Position numbers and translations under genes: made by a program. The notes under the pieces were generated by a model. It had not been told where the DNA came from, did no database searches, and saw only the letters and a list, made by a program, of their open reading frames with translations. Below are positions 8,931 to 15,630 of a DNA stretch of 64,000 nt, piece after piece (within the stretch, counting starts at the first letter, position 1; each line of letters starts with the position of its first letter). The stretch spans positions 5,146,001 to 5,210,000 of the forward strand of contig NZ_CP014782.1 of NCBI RefSeq assembly GCF_002005305.1. The letters are read 5' to 3'. This stretch comes from Shewanella psychrophila. Lineage in GTDB: Bacteria; Pseudomonadota; Gammaproteobacteria; Enterobacterales; Shewanellaceae.

Positions 8931-8950
8931 ATTTCTAGAACATTCGAAAT
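8931..8950. promoter_or_regulatory. Putative ArsR operator 2 (upstream of permease -35)
   Basis: ATTTC, 10 nt, GAAAT, just upstream of the -35 of the permease promoter. Together with 8881-8900 it brackets the promoter. Confidence 0.6.
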
Positions 8951-9076
8951 GAAATTTATGAATACCAGGTTTTAGAAGTGAAACCTAGCGCCAATCAAGC
9001 ACTAACGCTGAACTAAAAAATATGATGCTTATGGCTTTTGAATCGACGCTTGTTGACTAGGCTGTTTTTTGGCCAG

Positions 9077-9397
9077 TTACTTTTGAGTCGAAAGCTTAGG
9101 CGCACACTCTTCTTCGATGCAGCATTCATCTTGCAGAAAGCCGATAACACCCTCGAGCTTAGCGAACTCAGCAACACAAAATAGGGTACGACCTTCACGC
9201 CTTTGTGACAGTAAGCCTGCAGAAACCAAACTGGAAATATGATGGGAGAGTGTTGAGCCAGGGATCTGCAGTTGTTCTTGCAAGCTACCAACCGCTACGC
9301 CTTGAAATCCGGCGCGCACCACACGCTTAAAAATGGTTAAACGCGTTGTATGACCTAACTCTTTAAGCGCCTTAGCGACCACTTCAATATCCATCAT
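9077..9397 (-). CDS. ArsR/SmtB family transcriptional repressor
   Basis: Winged-helix metalloregulator of 106 aa. ALKELGHTTRLTIFKRVVR is the family's opening helix, SLQEQLQIPGSTLSHHIS the recognition helix-turn-helix, and QRREGRTLFCVA the beta wing. The C-terminus has DECCIEEEC, a Cys cluster placed where some ArsR proteins bind As(III) or Sb(III). The ELCV-type alpha-3 metal box of classical ArsR is not evident, so the sensor site is probably the C-terminal one. ATG at 9397 has an AGGGAG ribosome-binding site. It is upstream of the permease on the same strand, about 290 bp apart, and each has its own promoter and operator. Confidence 0.92.
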   Translation of the reverse strand: MMDIEVVAKALKELGHTTRLTIFKRVVRAGFQGVAVGSLQEQLQIPGSTLSHHISSLVSAGLLSQRREGRTLFCVAEFAKLEGVIGFLQDECCIEEECAPKLSTQK

Positions 9398-9447
9398 ATT
9401 TCTACTCCCTCACCCTGCTAACTTTAATCAAATCACAACTAAACAAA

Positions 9448-9473
9448 AATATTTCGATTTTAGCAGAAATATT
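9448..9473. promoter_or_regulatory. Putative ArsR operator 3 (autoregulatory) and promoter
   Basis: Perfect 8-bp inverted repeat AATATTTC/GAAATATT around 10 nt, containing the ATTTC-N10-GAAAT seen twice at the permease. It lies 51 bp upstream of arsR. On the minus strand a TTGTTT, 18 nt, TAAAAT promoter would have its -10 inside the palindrome. Confidence 0.65.
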
Positions 9474-9514
9474 AATGACAAAACAAGACTAGCGTTAGTA
9501 GTGACAGATATGAA

Positions 9515-9542
9515 AAAGCCCACTTATCTCAAAGTGGGCTTT
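9515..9542 (-). terminator. Terminator originally serving the Cys-rich protein gene
   Basis: AAAGCCCACTT facing AAGTGGGCTTT across 6 nt. On the minus strand it is followed by a T run. It sits immediately beyond the left end of the IS3 element; with the IS removed it would lie directly downstream of the Cys-rich gene stop at 10881. Confidence 0.75.
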
Positions 9543-9594
9543 ATTGAATTTAATGTCTTGTCCTGAAATGTGTTTACACATTTAGGACTTAATT

Positions 9595-9993
9595 ATGACA
9601 ACTCCAGTATCTACACATCGTAAGCGTACACAGCGAGATTATTCGTTAGGCTTTAAATTGCAGGTTGTTGCCGCTGTTGAAAAAGGCGACATGACCTATA
9701 AGCAAGCCCAAAGCATCTATGGTATCCAAGGCCGTTCAACTGTACTTACCTGGCTCAGAAAACACGGTAAGATGAATTGGACTCAACCACCGAGGATGAC
9801 CATGCCTAAAACTCTAAAAGCCAAAGAAACACCTGCCCAGACAATTAAACGTCTTGAAAAGCAGTAGGAAGATGAGCACTTACGTAACCTACTACTCAAT
9901 GAGGCTGTTGATATCATAGATGCAGAGTACGGAGCAGGCCTGAGAAAAAAGTACTTAGCCAAGGAGCGAGAAGCCTTCAAAAACAGAAAGTAG
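9595..9993 (+). pseudogene. IS3-type transposase OrfA with an in-frame amber stop
   Basis: The N-terminal part of the IS3 transposase, with a helix-turn-helix (YKQAQSIYGIQGRSTVLTWL). The frame is interrupted by TAG at 9865-9867 after 90 codons. Reading through it, the protein continues normally with EDEHLRNLLLNEAVDIIDA to a natural stop at 9991-9993, 132 codons in all, where the -1 shift into orfB would occur. The most economical explanation is one base change (for example TTG to TAG). This should sharply reduce production of the OrfAB transposase. Confidence 0.75.
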
Positions 9994-10100
9994 CAAGCTT
10001 AAGTCGTGCTTGCGAGCTACTTGGCATATCAAGGCAAGGTATCTATCAAAAAGAATCTAGGGCGAACTATCGTGCTGTTGAACTCGCTCCGGTAAAGGCA

Positions 10101-10829
10101 ATGGTTTTAGATTTACGCCGATTTATGCCGCGAATAGGCGGTAGAAAGCTGTACTTTTTACTCAAACCAAAACTTATCGAGCAAGGGATTAAGCTTGGAA
10201 GAGATAACTTCTTTGCTCATTTGAAATCAGAGGGCTTGCTGGTTAAAGCTAAACGTAGCTATACAAAAACAACGAACAGCAAGCATTGGATGAAGAAGCA
10301 TCCCAACTTACTTAAGGAGTTTAAACCTGCGGCACCAGAGGAGGTGTTTGTTAGTGACATAAGCTATGTTCAAACAGAAGAAGGTGTTCACTACTTATCG
10401 CTGGTGACTGATGCATATAGCCGAAAAATCATGGGCTATGAGCTTAGTGATGAGATGAAAGCAACAGATGTGGTTAAAGCGCTCGATATGACAGTCAACA
10501 ATCGTCAATATCCGAGTCAAGCAATTCACCACTCAGATAGAGGGTTACAGTATTGCTCTGGAGTCTATCAATCAGCGTTAAAAGCAAGTGATATCAGACC
10601 GTCAATGACAGATGGATATGACTGCTATCAAAATGCACTGGCAGAGAGAATTAACGGTATATTGAAGCAGGAATTTTTATTATACCCATGCAGTAACATT
10701 GATGAGCTAAAACGGCTCGTTGAAGAGTCAGTTTATATATACAATGAAATGAGGCCGCACTTAAGCTTGGGAATGAAAACCCCAAATCAAGTGCATAAAA
10801 AAGACCAGAAGCATGTGCTACTGGTCTAA
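10101..10829 (+). CDS. IS3-type transposase OrfB (DDE integrase core)
   Basis: Catalytic part of the transposase. From ATG 10101 it has 242 aa, but the frame is open further back and in practice is translated as a -1 fusion with OrfA; coding-like sequence (VASLSRACELLGISRQGIY) can be followed back to about 9985. The DDE residues are present: Asp in VFVSDISYV, Asp in HHSDRGLQY and Glu in NALAERINGILKQEF. The C-terminal YNEMRPHLSLGMKTP is typical. OrfB itself looks intact; the defect of this copy is in orfA. Confidence 0.9.
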   Translation: MVLDLRRFMPRIGGRKLYFLLKPKLIEQGIKLGRDNFFAHLKSEGLLVKAKRSYTKTTNSKHWMKKHPNLLKEFKPAAPEEVFVSDISYVQTEEGVHYLSLVTDAYSRKIMGYELSDEMKATDVVKALDMTVNNRQYPSQAIHHSDRGLQYCSGVYQSALKASDIRPSMTDGYDCYQNALAERINGILKQEFLLYPCSNIDELKRLVEESVYIYNEMRPHLSLGMKTPNQVHKKDQKHVLLV

Positions 10830-10880
10830 TAAAACCGTCAACCTATTTCAGGACGGGACAATAACGGTTAGCCAAGGCTA

Positions 10881-11060
10881 CTAGCAGCAAGTCGCCTTGA
10901 CAGAGTCATCCTTACAGCAAGCGTCATCTTTGTGGCTAGTACAATAGCAGGTGCAGCCATCCGAATCACAACAGTCACATACGCAGGTACAGCAAGTACT
11001 CTCTGTAACACAGCACACGTTTTCGCTGTTAACACAACATGGTTGAGTTTTATCGCTCAT
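10881..11060 (-). CDS. Metallothionein-like Cys-rich small protein
   Basis: 59 aa with 17 Cys, arranged as CC pairs and CxC motifs (QPCC, NVCC, STCCTCVCDCC, CTCYC, DACC, ATCC), almost no hydrophobic residues and many Asp, Ser and Lys. This is the composition of a metal- or metalloid-binding metallothionein, though it matches no family known to me by sequence. ATG 11060 is chosen because a GGAGA lies just upstream; an earlier in-frame start at 11096 has no such site. It is downstream of the ECF sigma gene on the same strand and has its own copy of the CATCCTTTT-N11-CGTCT promoter. The IS3 element begins 20 bp after its stop. Confidence 0.75.
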   Translation of the reverse strand: MSDKTQPCCVNSENVCCVTESTCCTCVCDCCDSDGCTCYCTSHKDDACCKDDSVKATCC

Positions 11061-11120
11061 ACATTCTCCAGGTAAAATAGTCGGTGCAACAGGCACCTTT
11101 ATGACTCATATACCTGAAAA

Positions 11121-11150
11121 GACGAATGCTCTAAAAAAAGGATGCAAAAA
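11121..11150 (-). promoter_or_regulatory. Candidate ECF promoter of the Cys-rich gene
   Basis: Minus strand: TTTTTGCATCCTTTT as -35 region, then CGTCTT as -10, with 15 nt between CATCC and CGTC. The CGTC lies about 61 nt upstream of the ATG. The same element with identical spacing precedes the sigma gene (11808-11840) and a distant GST-like gene (38453-38480). Confidence 0.75.
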
Positions 11151-11216
11151 CTTTAACTATTTTAAGAGAAAATGATAAAAAGTTAGATACAGACCAGCTT
11201 GCTACTAGCATTCAAA

Positions 11217-11753
11217 CTAACACTTACCGCAGCGATTTTTAGGGGATAGAAAGTCATCAACTTTGCCCTTTGCGTTAAGCACAGGTGCACAACAACTTAC
11301 TAAGCTAGCAGCCAACAGCTCCCTCCCTCTTAATACTCGGGATTTAACTGCAGACAGACTCAAGTTAAGTCGTTCGGCTACGACCTTTTGTTTCATGGCC
11401 TCAATATCACTGAGTAAAAGCACATCTCGATACTTCTCATCTAACGCCATCACCATAGGTTTCATACAGACACTCATTTCTGAGAATGCGCTTTCTTCCT
11501 TTGACTCTGCCACGAGATCTTGAGGCAATTCATCATTAGGTCGACGGGTTCGGTAATAATCTATGATGGTATTTTTAGTGACTTGGTAGAGCCATGCAAT
11601 GGGGGAGTCTGGCGCATCGCTCTGCTGCAATAATTTAACGAAAACCGCACTAAGAATATCTTGAGCATCCTCTTTATGACTGACTTTACGACCGATAAAA
11701 GCCAGTAACTCACTCTGGTATTGCGAAAATGCTTTCGCCGCAACTTGTTGCAT
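11217..11753 (-). CDS. ECF sigma factor, SigZ-like, with Cys-rich C-terminal tail
   Basis: RNA polymerase sigma factor of 178 aa with only regions 2 and 4. Region 2 is about residues 8-70 (DAQDILSAVFVKLLQQ, then WLYQVTKNTIIDYYRTRR). Region 4 is about 105-155 (LDEKYRDVLLLSDIEAMKQK and the helix-turn-helix ERLNLSLSAVKSRVLRGREL). After region 4 comes a tail of about 25 residues with SCCAP and a terminal RCGKC. Such a tail resembles SigZ-type ECF factors, from memory. No anti-sigma gene adjoins it, so the Cys residues may sense thiol-reactive agents or metals directly; that is inference. ATG has a good AGGAG site. Confidence 0.88.
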   Translation of the reverse strand: MQQVAAKAFSQYQSELLAFIGRKVSHKEDAQDILSAVFVKLLQQSDAPDSPIAWLYQVTKNTIIDYYRTRRPNDELPQDLVAESKEESAFSEMSVCMKPMVMALDEKYRDVLLLSDIEAMKQKVVAERLNLSLSAVKSRVLRGRELLAASLVSCCAPVLNAKGKVDDFLSPKNRCGKC

Positions 11754-11807
11754 AAAAACTCCTAACTCCTGACTACGACATAAACTGAGACTAAGGCTCA
11801 GTGCTTA

Positions 11808-11840
11808 GACGAACGAGAATTGAAAAGGATGCAAAATATT
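11808..11840 (-). promoter_or_regulatory. Candidate autoregulatory ECF promoter of the sigma gene
   Basis: Minus strand: ATTTTGCATCCTTTT and CGTCTA with 15 nt between CATCC and CGTC, 55-58 nt upstream of the sigma start codon. It shares more than a dozen fixed positions with the element before the Cys-rich gene, so the sigma factor probably activates its own gene. Confidence 0.75.
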
Positions 11841-12049
11841 TATAAAAAGAACACTAATCATCACTAACTTTCTTAAAGTTAACTCGCTTACCAATTAGGC
11901 GTACTTTCTTGAGCCTAGCTTCTTGAACATGGCTTCTTGAAAATAGCTTAATGAAAATCTCCATGTCGCCACGAAAACATGGGTTCTTGCTGCCAGACTC
12001 AGTATAATCAGCATTAGAACGTTAATGTAATGACAAAGTTGAGAACGAC

Positions 12050-12328
12050 ATGGCAAAAACTGCTGCTGCGCTGCACATATTAGTTAAACATAAAGAGCAA
12101 GCTGAAGACATCATCAAGCAACTAAAAAAAGGCACTAAATTCGATGTGTTAGCCAAGAAACATTCGACTTGCCCATCGGGTAAGAAAGGCGGCAGCTTAG
12201 GTGAATTCAAGAAAGGTCAGATGGTGCCTCAATTTGATAAGGTCTGTTTCACAGGTGAGCTTATTACTCCGCATCTGGTCAAAACAAAATTCGGCTGGCA
12301 TGTGATAAAAATACTTTATCGGACTTAA
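12050..12328 (+). CDS. ppiC: Peptidyl-prolyl cis-trans isomerase C (parvulin)
   Basis: Single-domain cytoplasmic parvulin of 92 aa that speeds proline isomerisation during folding. It starts MAKTAAALHILVKHKEQAED and has the parvulin core KKHSTCPSGKKGGSLGEF, MVPQFDKVCF and TKFGWHVIKILYR, closely matching E. coli PpiC. The segment between FTGEL and TKFG is slightly shorter than in E. coli. It is followed by four extra copies of its own 3' end as a tandem repeat; the gene itself is complete. Confidence 0.95.
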   Translation: MAKTAAALHILVKHKEQAEDIIKQLKKGTKFDVLAKKHSTCPSGKKGGSLGEFKKGQMVPQFDKVCFTGELITPHLVKTKFGWHVIKILYRT

Positions 12329-12904
12329 TTAAAACCGCTGAATCGATAAAAAAGATCAGATGGGTTATACCTCCCATTCGATAAGGTCTGTTTCACAGGT
12401 GAGCTTATTACTCCTCATCTGGTCAAAACAAAGTTCGGCTGGCATGTGATAAAAATACTTTATCGGACTTAATTAAAACCGCTGAATCGATAAAAAAGAT
12501 CAGATGGGTTATACCTCCCATTCGATAAGGTCTGTTTCACAGGTGAGCCTATTACTCCGCATCTGGTCAAAACAAAGTTCGGCTGGCATGTGATAAAAAT
12601 ACTTTATCGGACTTAATTAAAACCGCTGAATCGATAAAAAAGATCAGATGGGTTATACCTCCCATTCGATAAGGTCTGTTTCACAGGTGAGCTTATTACT
12701 CCGCATCTGGTCAAAACAAAGTTCGGCTGGCATGTGATAAAAATACTTTATCGGACTTAATTAAAACCGCTGAATCGATAAAAAAGATCAGATGGGTTAT
12801 ACCTCCCATTCGATAAGGTCTGTTTTACAGGTGAGCTTATTACTCCGCATCTGGTCAAAACAAAGTTCGGCTGGCATGTGATAAAAATACTTTATCGGAC
12901 TTAA
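12212..12904 (+). repeat. ppiC: 144-bp tandem repeat made from the ppiC 3' end
   Basis: The last 30 or so codons of ppiC and its 3' flank are repeated at exactly 144-bp spacing. The motif GATAAGGTCTG begins at 12236, 12380, 12524, 12668 and 12812. Copies are almost identical, with scattered single changes. The first copy differs mainly at its upstream edge, where GGTGCCTCAATTT in the gene is GGGTTATACCTCCCATTC in the repeats. The final unit is cut off after CGGACTTAAT at about 12904. None of the extra copies has a start codon. Confidence 0.93.
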
Positions 12905-13073
12905 TGAACGTCGCTTAGCGACAGCGAGAACAACCTTCGGTCTGCGAGTCCGTGACTTCGTCACTACGAGTACGGCCAGCGGCCTCCGAGAACAAGCTTT
13001 TTCTCTTTTCTCACAGCCAACTTGTTGGCGCTCTCGTAGCTAAGCAAGCTGATTTGCAAACTAAGGAATTAAC
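12905..13073. repeat. String of short hairpins upstream of a small secreted protein gene
   Basis: At least four small palindromes follow each other: GTCGC-TTA-GCGAC, GTGAC-TTC-GTCAC, GGCC-AGC-GGCC and GCCAAC-TT-GTTGGC, separated by CGAGAACAA-type words. It resembles the degenerate tract at 13450-13550. No coding content. Confidence 0.55.
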
Positions 13074-13427
13074 ATGAAGAAACTGATACTGTTATTAATA
13101 TTCACCTCTATATTCCTTGGTTCTCAGTATGCCCAGGCGGAAACAATTTCCCGTACTCAGGCCGACTCTTTAATGACAGAATGCAAAATATTTCGTCAGC
13201 AAAGAATTGAGCCTCTAAGGGTGATTGAAATCGATAAATGTATCAATGAAGATGGTAAAGAAGCAGCATACTGTACGCGATACTTCAGTGATTATGGTGA
13301 GACCTATACTCATAAAAATGGCACGCTTCAGATTGGGATATTTTGGGGCTCGCCAATCTGTGATAAGGCATTGAAATCTGAGAAGTACTTTAAGTTATAT
13401 CCAAGTAGCGATAAGTATAATTTTTAA
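13074..13427 (+). CDS. Small secreted protein of unknown function
   Basis: 117 aa with a clear signal peptide (MKKLILLLIFTSIFLGS, cleavage likely after AQA). The mature part of about 95 aa has four Cys (MTEC, IDKC, AYC, PIC), which could form two disulfides, and many charged and aromatic residues. No family recognised. AAGGAATT precedes the ATG at a suitable distance. It is flanked on both sides by repeat tracts and stands alone. Confidence 0.75.
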   Translation: MKKLILLLIFTSIFLGSQYAQAETISRTQADSLMTECKIFRQQRIEPLRVIEIDKCINEDGKEAAYCTRYFSDYGETYTHKNGTLQIGIFWGSPICDKALKSEKYFKLYPSSDKYNF

Positions 13428-13444
13428 AGATACAGAGAGAAATC

Positions 13445-13556
13445 CCGAACATGTTTACCCTTCTCTCACGGCCAACTCTTTGGTGATCTCGAAGGGAACT
13501 TGTTCCCGCTCTCGTAACTCGTAACTCGTAATTCACAACTCGGATCGAACACGAAG
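13445..13556. repeat. Degenerate hairpin and CTCGTAA microrepeat tract
   Basis: Contains GGGAAC-TT-GTTCCC and then CTCGTAA repeated with variants (CTCGTAACTCGTAACTCG). Related to 12905-13073 and 6872-6911. Its role is unknown. Confidence 0.5.
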
Positions 13557-13566
13557 CGCTCTGCCT

Positions 13567-14388
13567 TTATCTCGCCATCCCCAATAGCAAGCGCAATAAA
13601 GGTTCAGGCTTATCTAAGCTAACGTCATGGCCACAATCATCCAGATATATTGCTTGTGTATCATAGAAATCGGCTAAGGCTTGTCCACAACTTGGGTGAG
13701 CCAGTCTGTCTCGATTAGCGACGATTACATTCACTGAACTCTTTACAAAAGCATTTACAGGACTATTTATAAGGTCATTTGCATTAGCATGGTCAATATC
13801 CGGGGCATCAAACGAGGCGCATGCGACTAGCTGCCTAAAGCCATTAATTATAGAAGTATGCCCTTGCTGGCGATAATGACTCCAGTCTTGTATCAGCTTA
13901 ATATCATCCCCACGGCATTCACTGGTAAGCTGGATAACTGTAGCCTCGAGTAAGCTGATACCTGAAAGCTCCCCGTTGAGCCGACGCCTGCCTATTTCCC
14001 AAGCTGATTTGACCAGAGAACTTAGCTGAAAACGGCAATACCAAGGCGATAGATTGGCGGCACTACTGTTGATTAACACCACTTTTTTTACTCGGTTTGG
14101 CTTATGCTTTGCCATTTCCAGCGCCAACATCCCCCCCATAGAGAGTCCTATCAGGTAGACAGACTCGAGCACTTCCTTCGTCGAACCCTCACTTAACACC
14201 TCATCTATCTGCGCCCAAACATAGTCGGCATAGTCAGGGATACTCAAGGGACTGTTAATTTCAGCTAGGGTACCATTTCCGGGTAAATCTGGTGTGATAA
14301 CCTGGGCTCCAGTCGCCTCGAGCCGCCGAGCAAATCCATACCAGTGACGGCGGTCTCGCATCAAGCCCCTGAGTAGTACGAATGTCAT
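13567..14388 (-). CDS. Alpha/beta hydrolase
   Basis: Cytoplasmic serine hydrolase of 273 aa. After the opening strand come the HG-like turn (LLRGLMRDRRHWYG) and a PDLPGNG loop. The nucleophile elbow is GLSMGG, with Ser about 83. Asp in ANRDRLAHP and His in DDCGHDVSLD complete the triad. The general fold is close to the BioH/MenH-type carboxyl-ester or C-C hydrolases, but no substrate can be assigned. The M14-like peptidase gene lies 46 bp upstream on the same strand, so the two are probably co-transcribed. Confidence 0.88.
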   Translation of the reverse strand: MTFVLLRGLMRDRRHWYGFARRLEATGAQVITPDLPGNGTLAEINSPLSIPDYADYVWAQIDEVLSEGSTKEVLESVYLIGLSMGGMLALEMAKHKPNRVKKVVLINSSAANLSPWYCRFQLSSLVKSAWEIGRRRLNGELSGISLLEATVIQLTSECRGDDIKLIQDWSHYRQQGHTSIINGFRQLVACASFDAPDIDHANANDLINSPVNAFVKSSVNVIVANRDRLAHPSCGQALADFYDTQAIYLDDCGHDVSLDKPEPLLRLLLGMAR

Positions 14389-14434
14389 GGACTTCCCCTA
14401 TAAAAATCTGATAAACCGTTAACATCAAACGGCT

Positions 14435-15448
14435 TTACTTAAACCAGAAACGTTCTGCATCATGGGTCAGAAGCGTAAGTTGTGCTGGTGATACCTGCTC
14501 TAATACTTGCCCATAGGCCGAGTCCATAAGAAATTGCATCAAGATAAAATGGCGCCGCAATATCCTGTGATGTCTGTGAGGCTTCTGCGGGTTGAAGTAG
14601 CCCGAGAAACTCAATACCTGCCTGGGGTTCTTTCGCAACCAGGCCCATGAGCCCATCTCTAATGTTAGAGGAATAAAGGGAGCCGTTCCTGTATTACTCA
14701 CCACTAAATAGTCCCAGATATCACCATGGGTGCGATAAAAATGACTCTGGGGCGCGAGCCGATAATGACCATGGTGGGAATAACCTGTCTCAAACAACCG
14801 CTTAAGATGATAAATATAGCCCATACCGTAGAAAGGCTTATCGGTATGAGCATAGGGAAACCAGATATGGTCATTTAAACCAAAACCCGAGTGAGCATCC
14901 AAACACACCAAGCTGGTGCTCTCGAGTTGCAATCGCTTCACATACTTAACTAAAGCCGAGGTCTCCGCCTCCATTTCACCCGAGCCTCGATACCAGGGCA
15001 GTCTCTGAGATAGTGTTTGCCCACCCACCATAAAGGTCACCTCGTCACTCGCCTCTATGGGCGCATTGCGCATCAAGTCGACGTTATTACCGTTGCCACG
15101 ACTGCCACGGAGAAATCCCACCGGATTAACCACGGGAACGAAGGCTAAGCGCATCTCTTTGAGCAAAGCTTGCAGATGAGTATCCCAAGGTAAACGATTG
15201 AGCAGACTGGCGAGAAAAGCCAGCACCACCTGAGCACCGATCCGCTCGACACCGTGTACCCCGCCGACAAACAAGACAGTAGGGCAAGGCTTGTCTTGCT
15301 GACCCAGCTCAATAGCTGTAACGGCAAGGGACTCTCCACGATAGCTAAGATCGACTAAAGATTGATGACGGAACCTATCTTGATGCTGTGCCACAAGGCG
15401 TTTGAGGGTATCGATTTCGAAAGCATGTTCGAATGAAAATTTTGCCAT
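14435..15448 (-). CDS. M14-type zinc carboxypeptidase-like protein (DUF2817-like)
   Basis: About 337 aa from the ATG at 15448. A TTG at 15514 would add 22 hydrophobic residues but has no good ribosome-binding site. Zinc-peptidase motifs: GGVHGVERIGAQ, where H and E are the first two ligands; NPVGF and RGNGNNVDLMRN for the substrate-binding Arg/Asn region; and LDAHSGFG with the third His. A Glu in PLTLEMGSW fits the catalytic acid of M14 enzymes. It probably cleaves a C-terminal residue or an amide from a peptide; the real substrate is unknown. Confidence 0.82.
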   Translation of the reverse strand: MAKFSFEHAFEIDTLKRLVAQHQDRFRHQSLVDLSYRGESLAVTAIELGQQDKPCPTVLFVGGVHGVERIGAQVVLAFLASLLNRLPWDTHLQALLKEMRLAFVPVVNPVGFLRGSRGNGNNVDLMRNAPIEASDEVTFMVGGQTLSQRLPWYRGSGEMEAETSALVKYVKRLQLESTSLVCLDAHSGFGLNDHIWFPYAHTDKPFYGMGYIYHLKRLFETGYSHHGHYRLAPQSHFYRTHGDIWDYLVVSNTGTAPFIPLTLEMGSWAWLRKNPRQVLSFSGYFNPQKPHRHHRILRRHFILMQFLMDSAYGQVLEQVSPAQLTLLTHDAERFWFK

Positions 15449-15568
15449 TAGCCAACTAAGTAATAAAAGGTGATACAAGCAGACTAGCCAGAGAATAAGA
15501 CAAGAGGATGACAAATTCCCTATTCGCTATCCCTGAGATCACAGATAAATAGCTCCATGAACAAAAAA

Positions 15569-15593
15569 GGGCGGCACACAGACAGTGCCACCC
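15569..15593 (-). terminator. Terminator after cstA
   Basis: GGGCGGCAC and GTGCCACCC pair imperfectly across 7 nt; on the minus strand they are followed by six T. Located 38 bp after the cstA stop. Confidence 0.75.
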
Positions 15594-15630
15594 TCATTCT
15601 TCAAATTAAACCGTTAAATCAAGACTCGAT

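Larger units (their letters stand above)
9554..10860 (+). mobile_element. IS3-family insertion sequence
   Basis: About 1.31 kb, bounded by imperfect inverted repeats of about 25 bp. The left starts TGTCTTGTCCTGAAATG at 9554 and the right end reads TGTCCCGTCCTGAAATAGG on the opposite strand from 10860. It contains orfA and orfB of an IS3-type transposase in overlapping frames. No clear target duplication was found (TAA on the left, ATA on the right), so either the ends are off by a base or the flanks have mutated. It is inserted between the Cys-rich gene and its terminator. Confidence 0.88.

Noticed and set aside
9975..9992. A perfect slippery heptamer for the IS3 -1 frameshift
   Set aside because: The best stretch is C-AAA-AAC rather than A-AAA-AAC or A-AAA-AAG, so the frameshift point is placed only approximately.
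9551..10863. A target-site duplication for the IS3 element
   Set aside because: The bases next to the ends are TAA and ATA. They do not match, so no duplication is claimed.
12236..12904. Regular direct repeats that might be taken for a CRISPR array
   Set aside because: The period is 144 bp with no unique spacers, and the repeated sequence is the end of ppiC. No cas gene is near.
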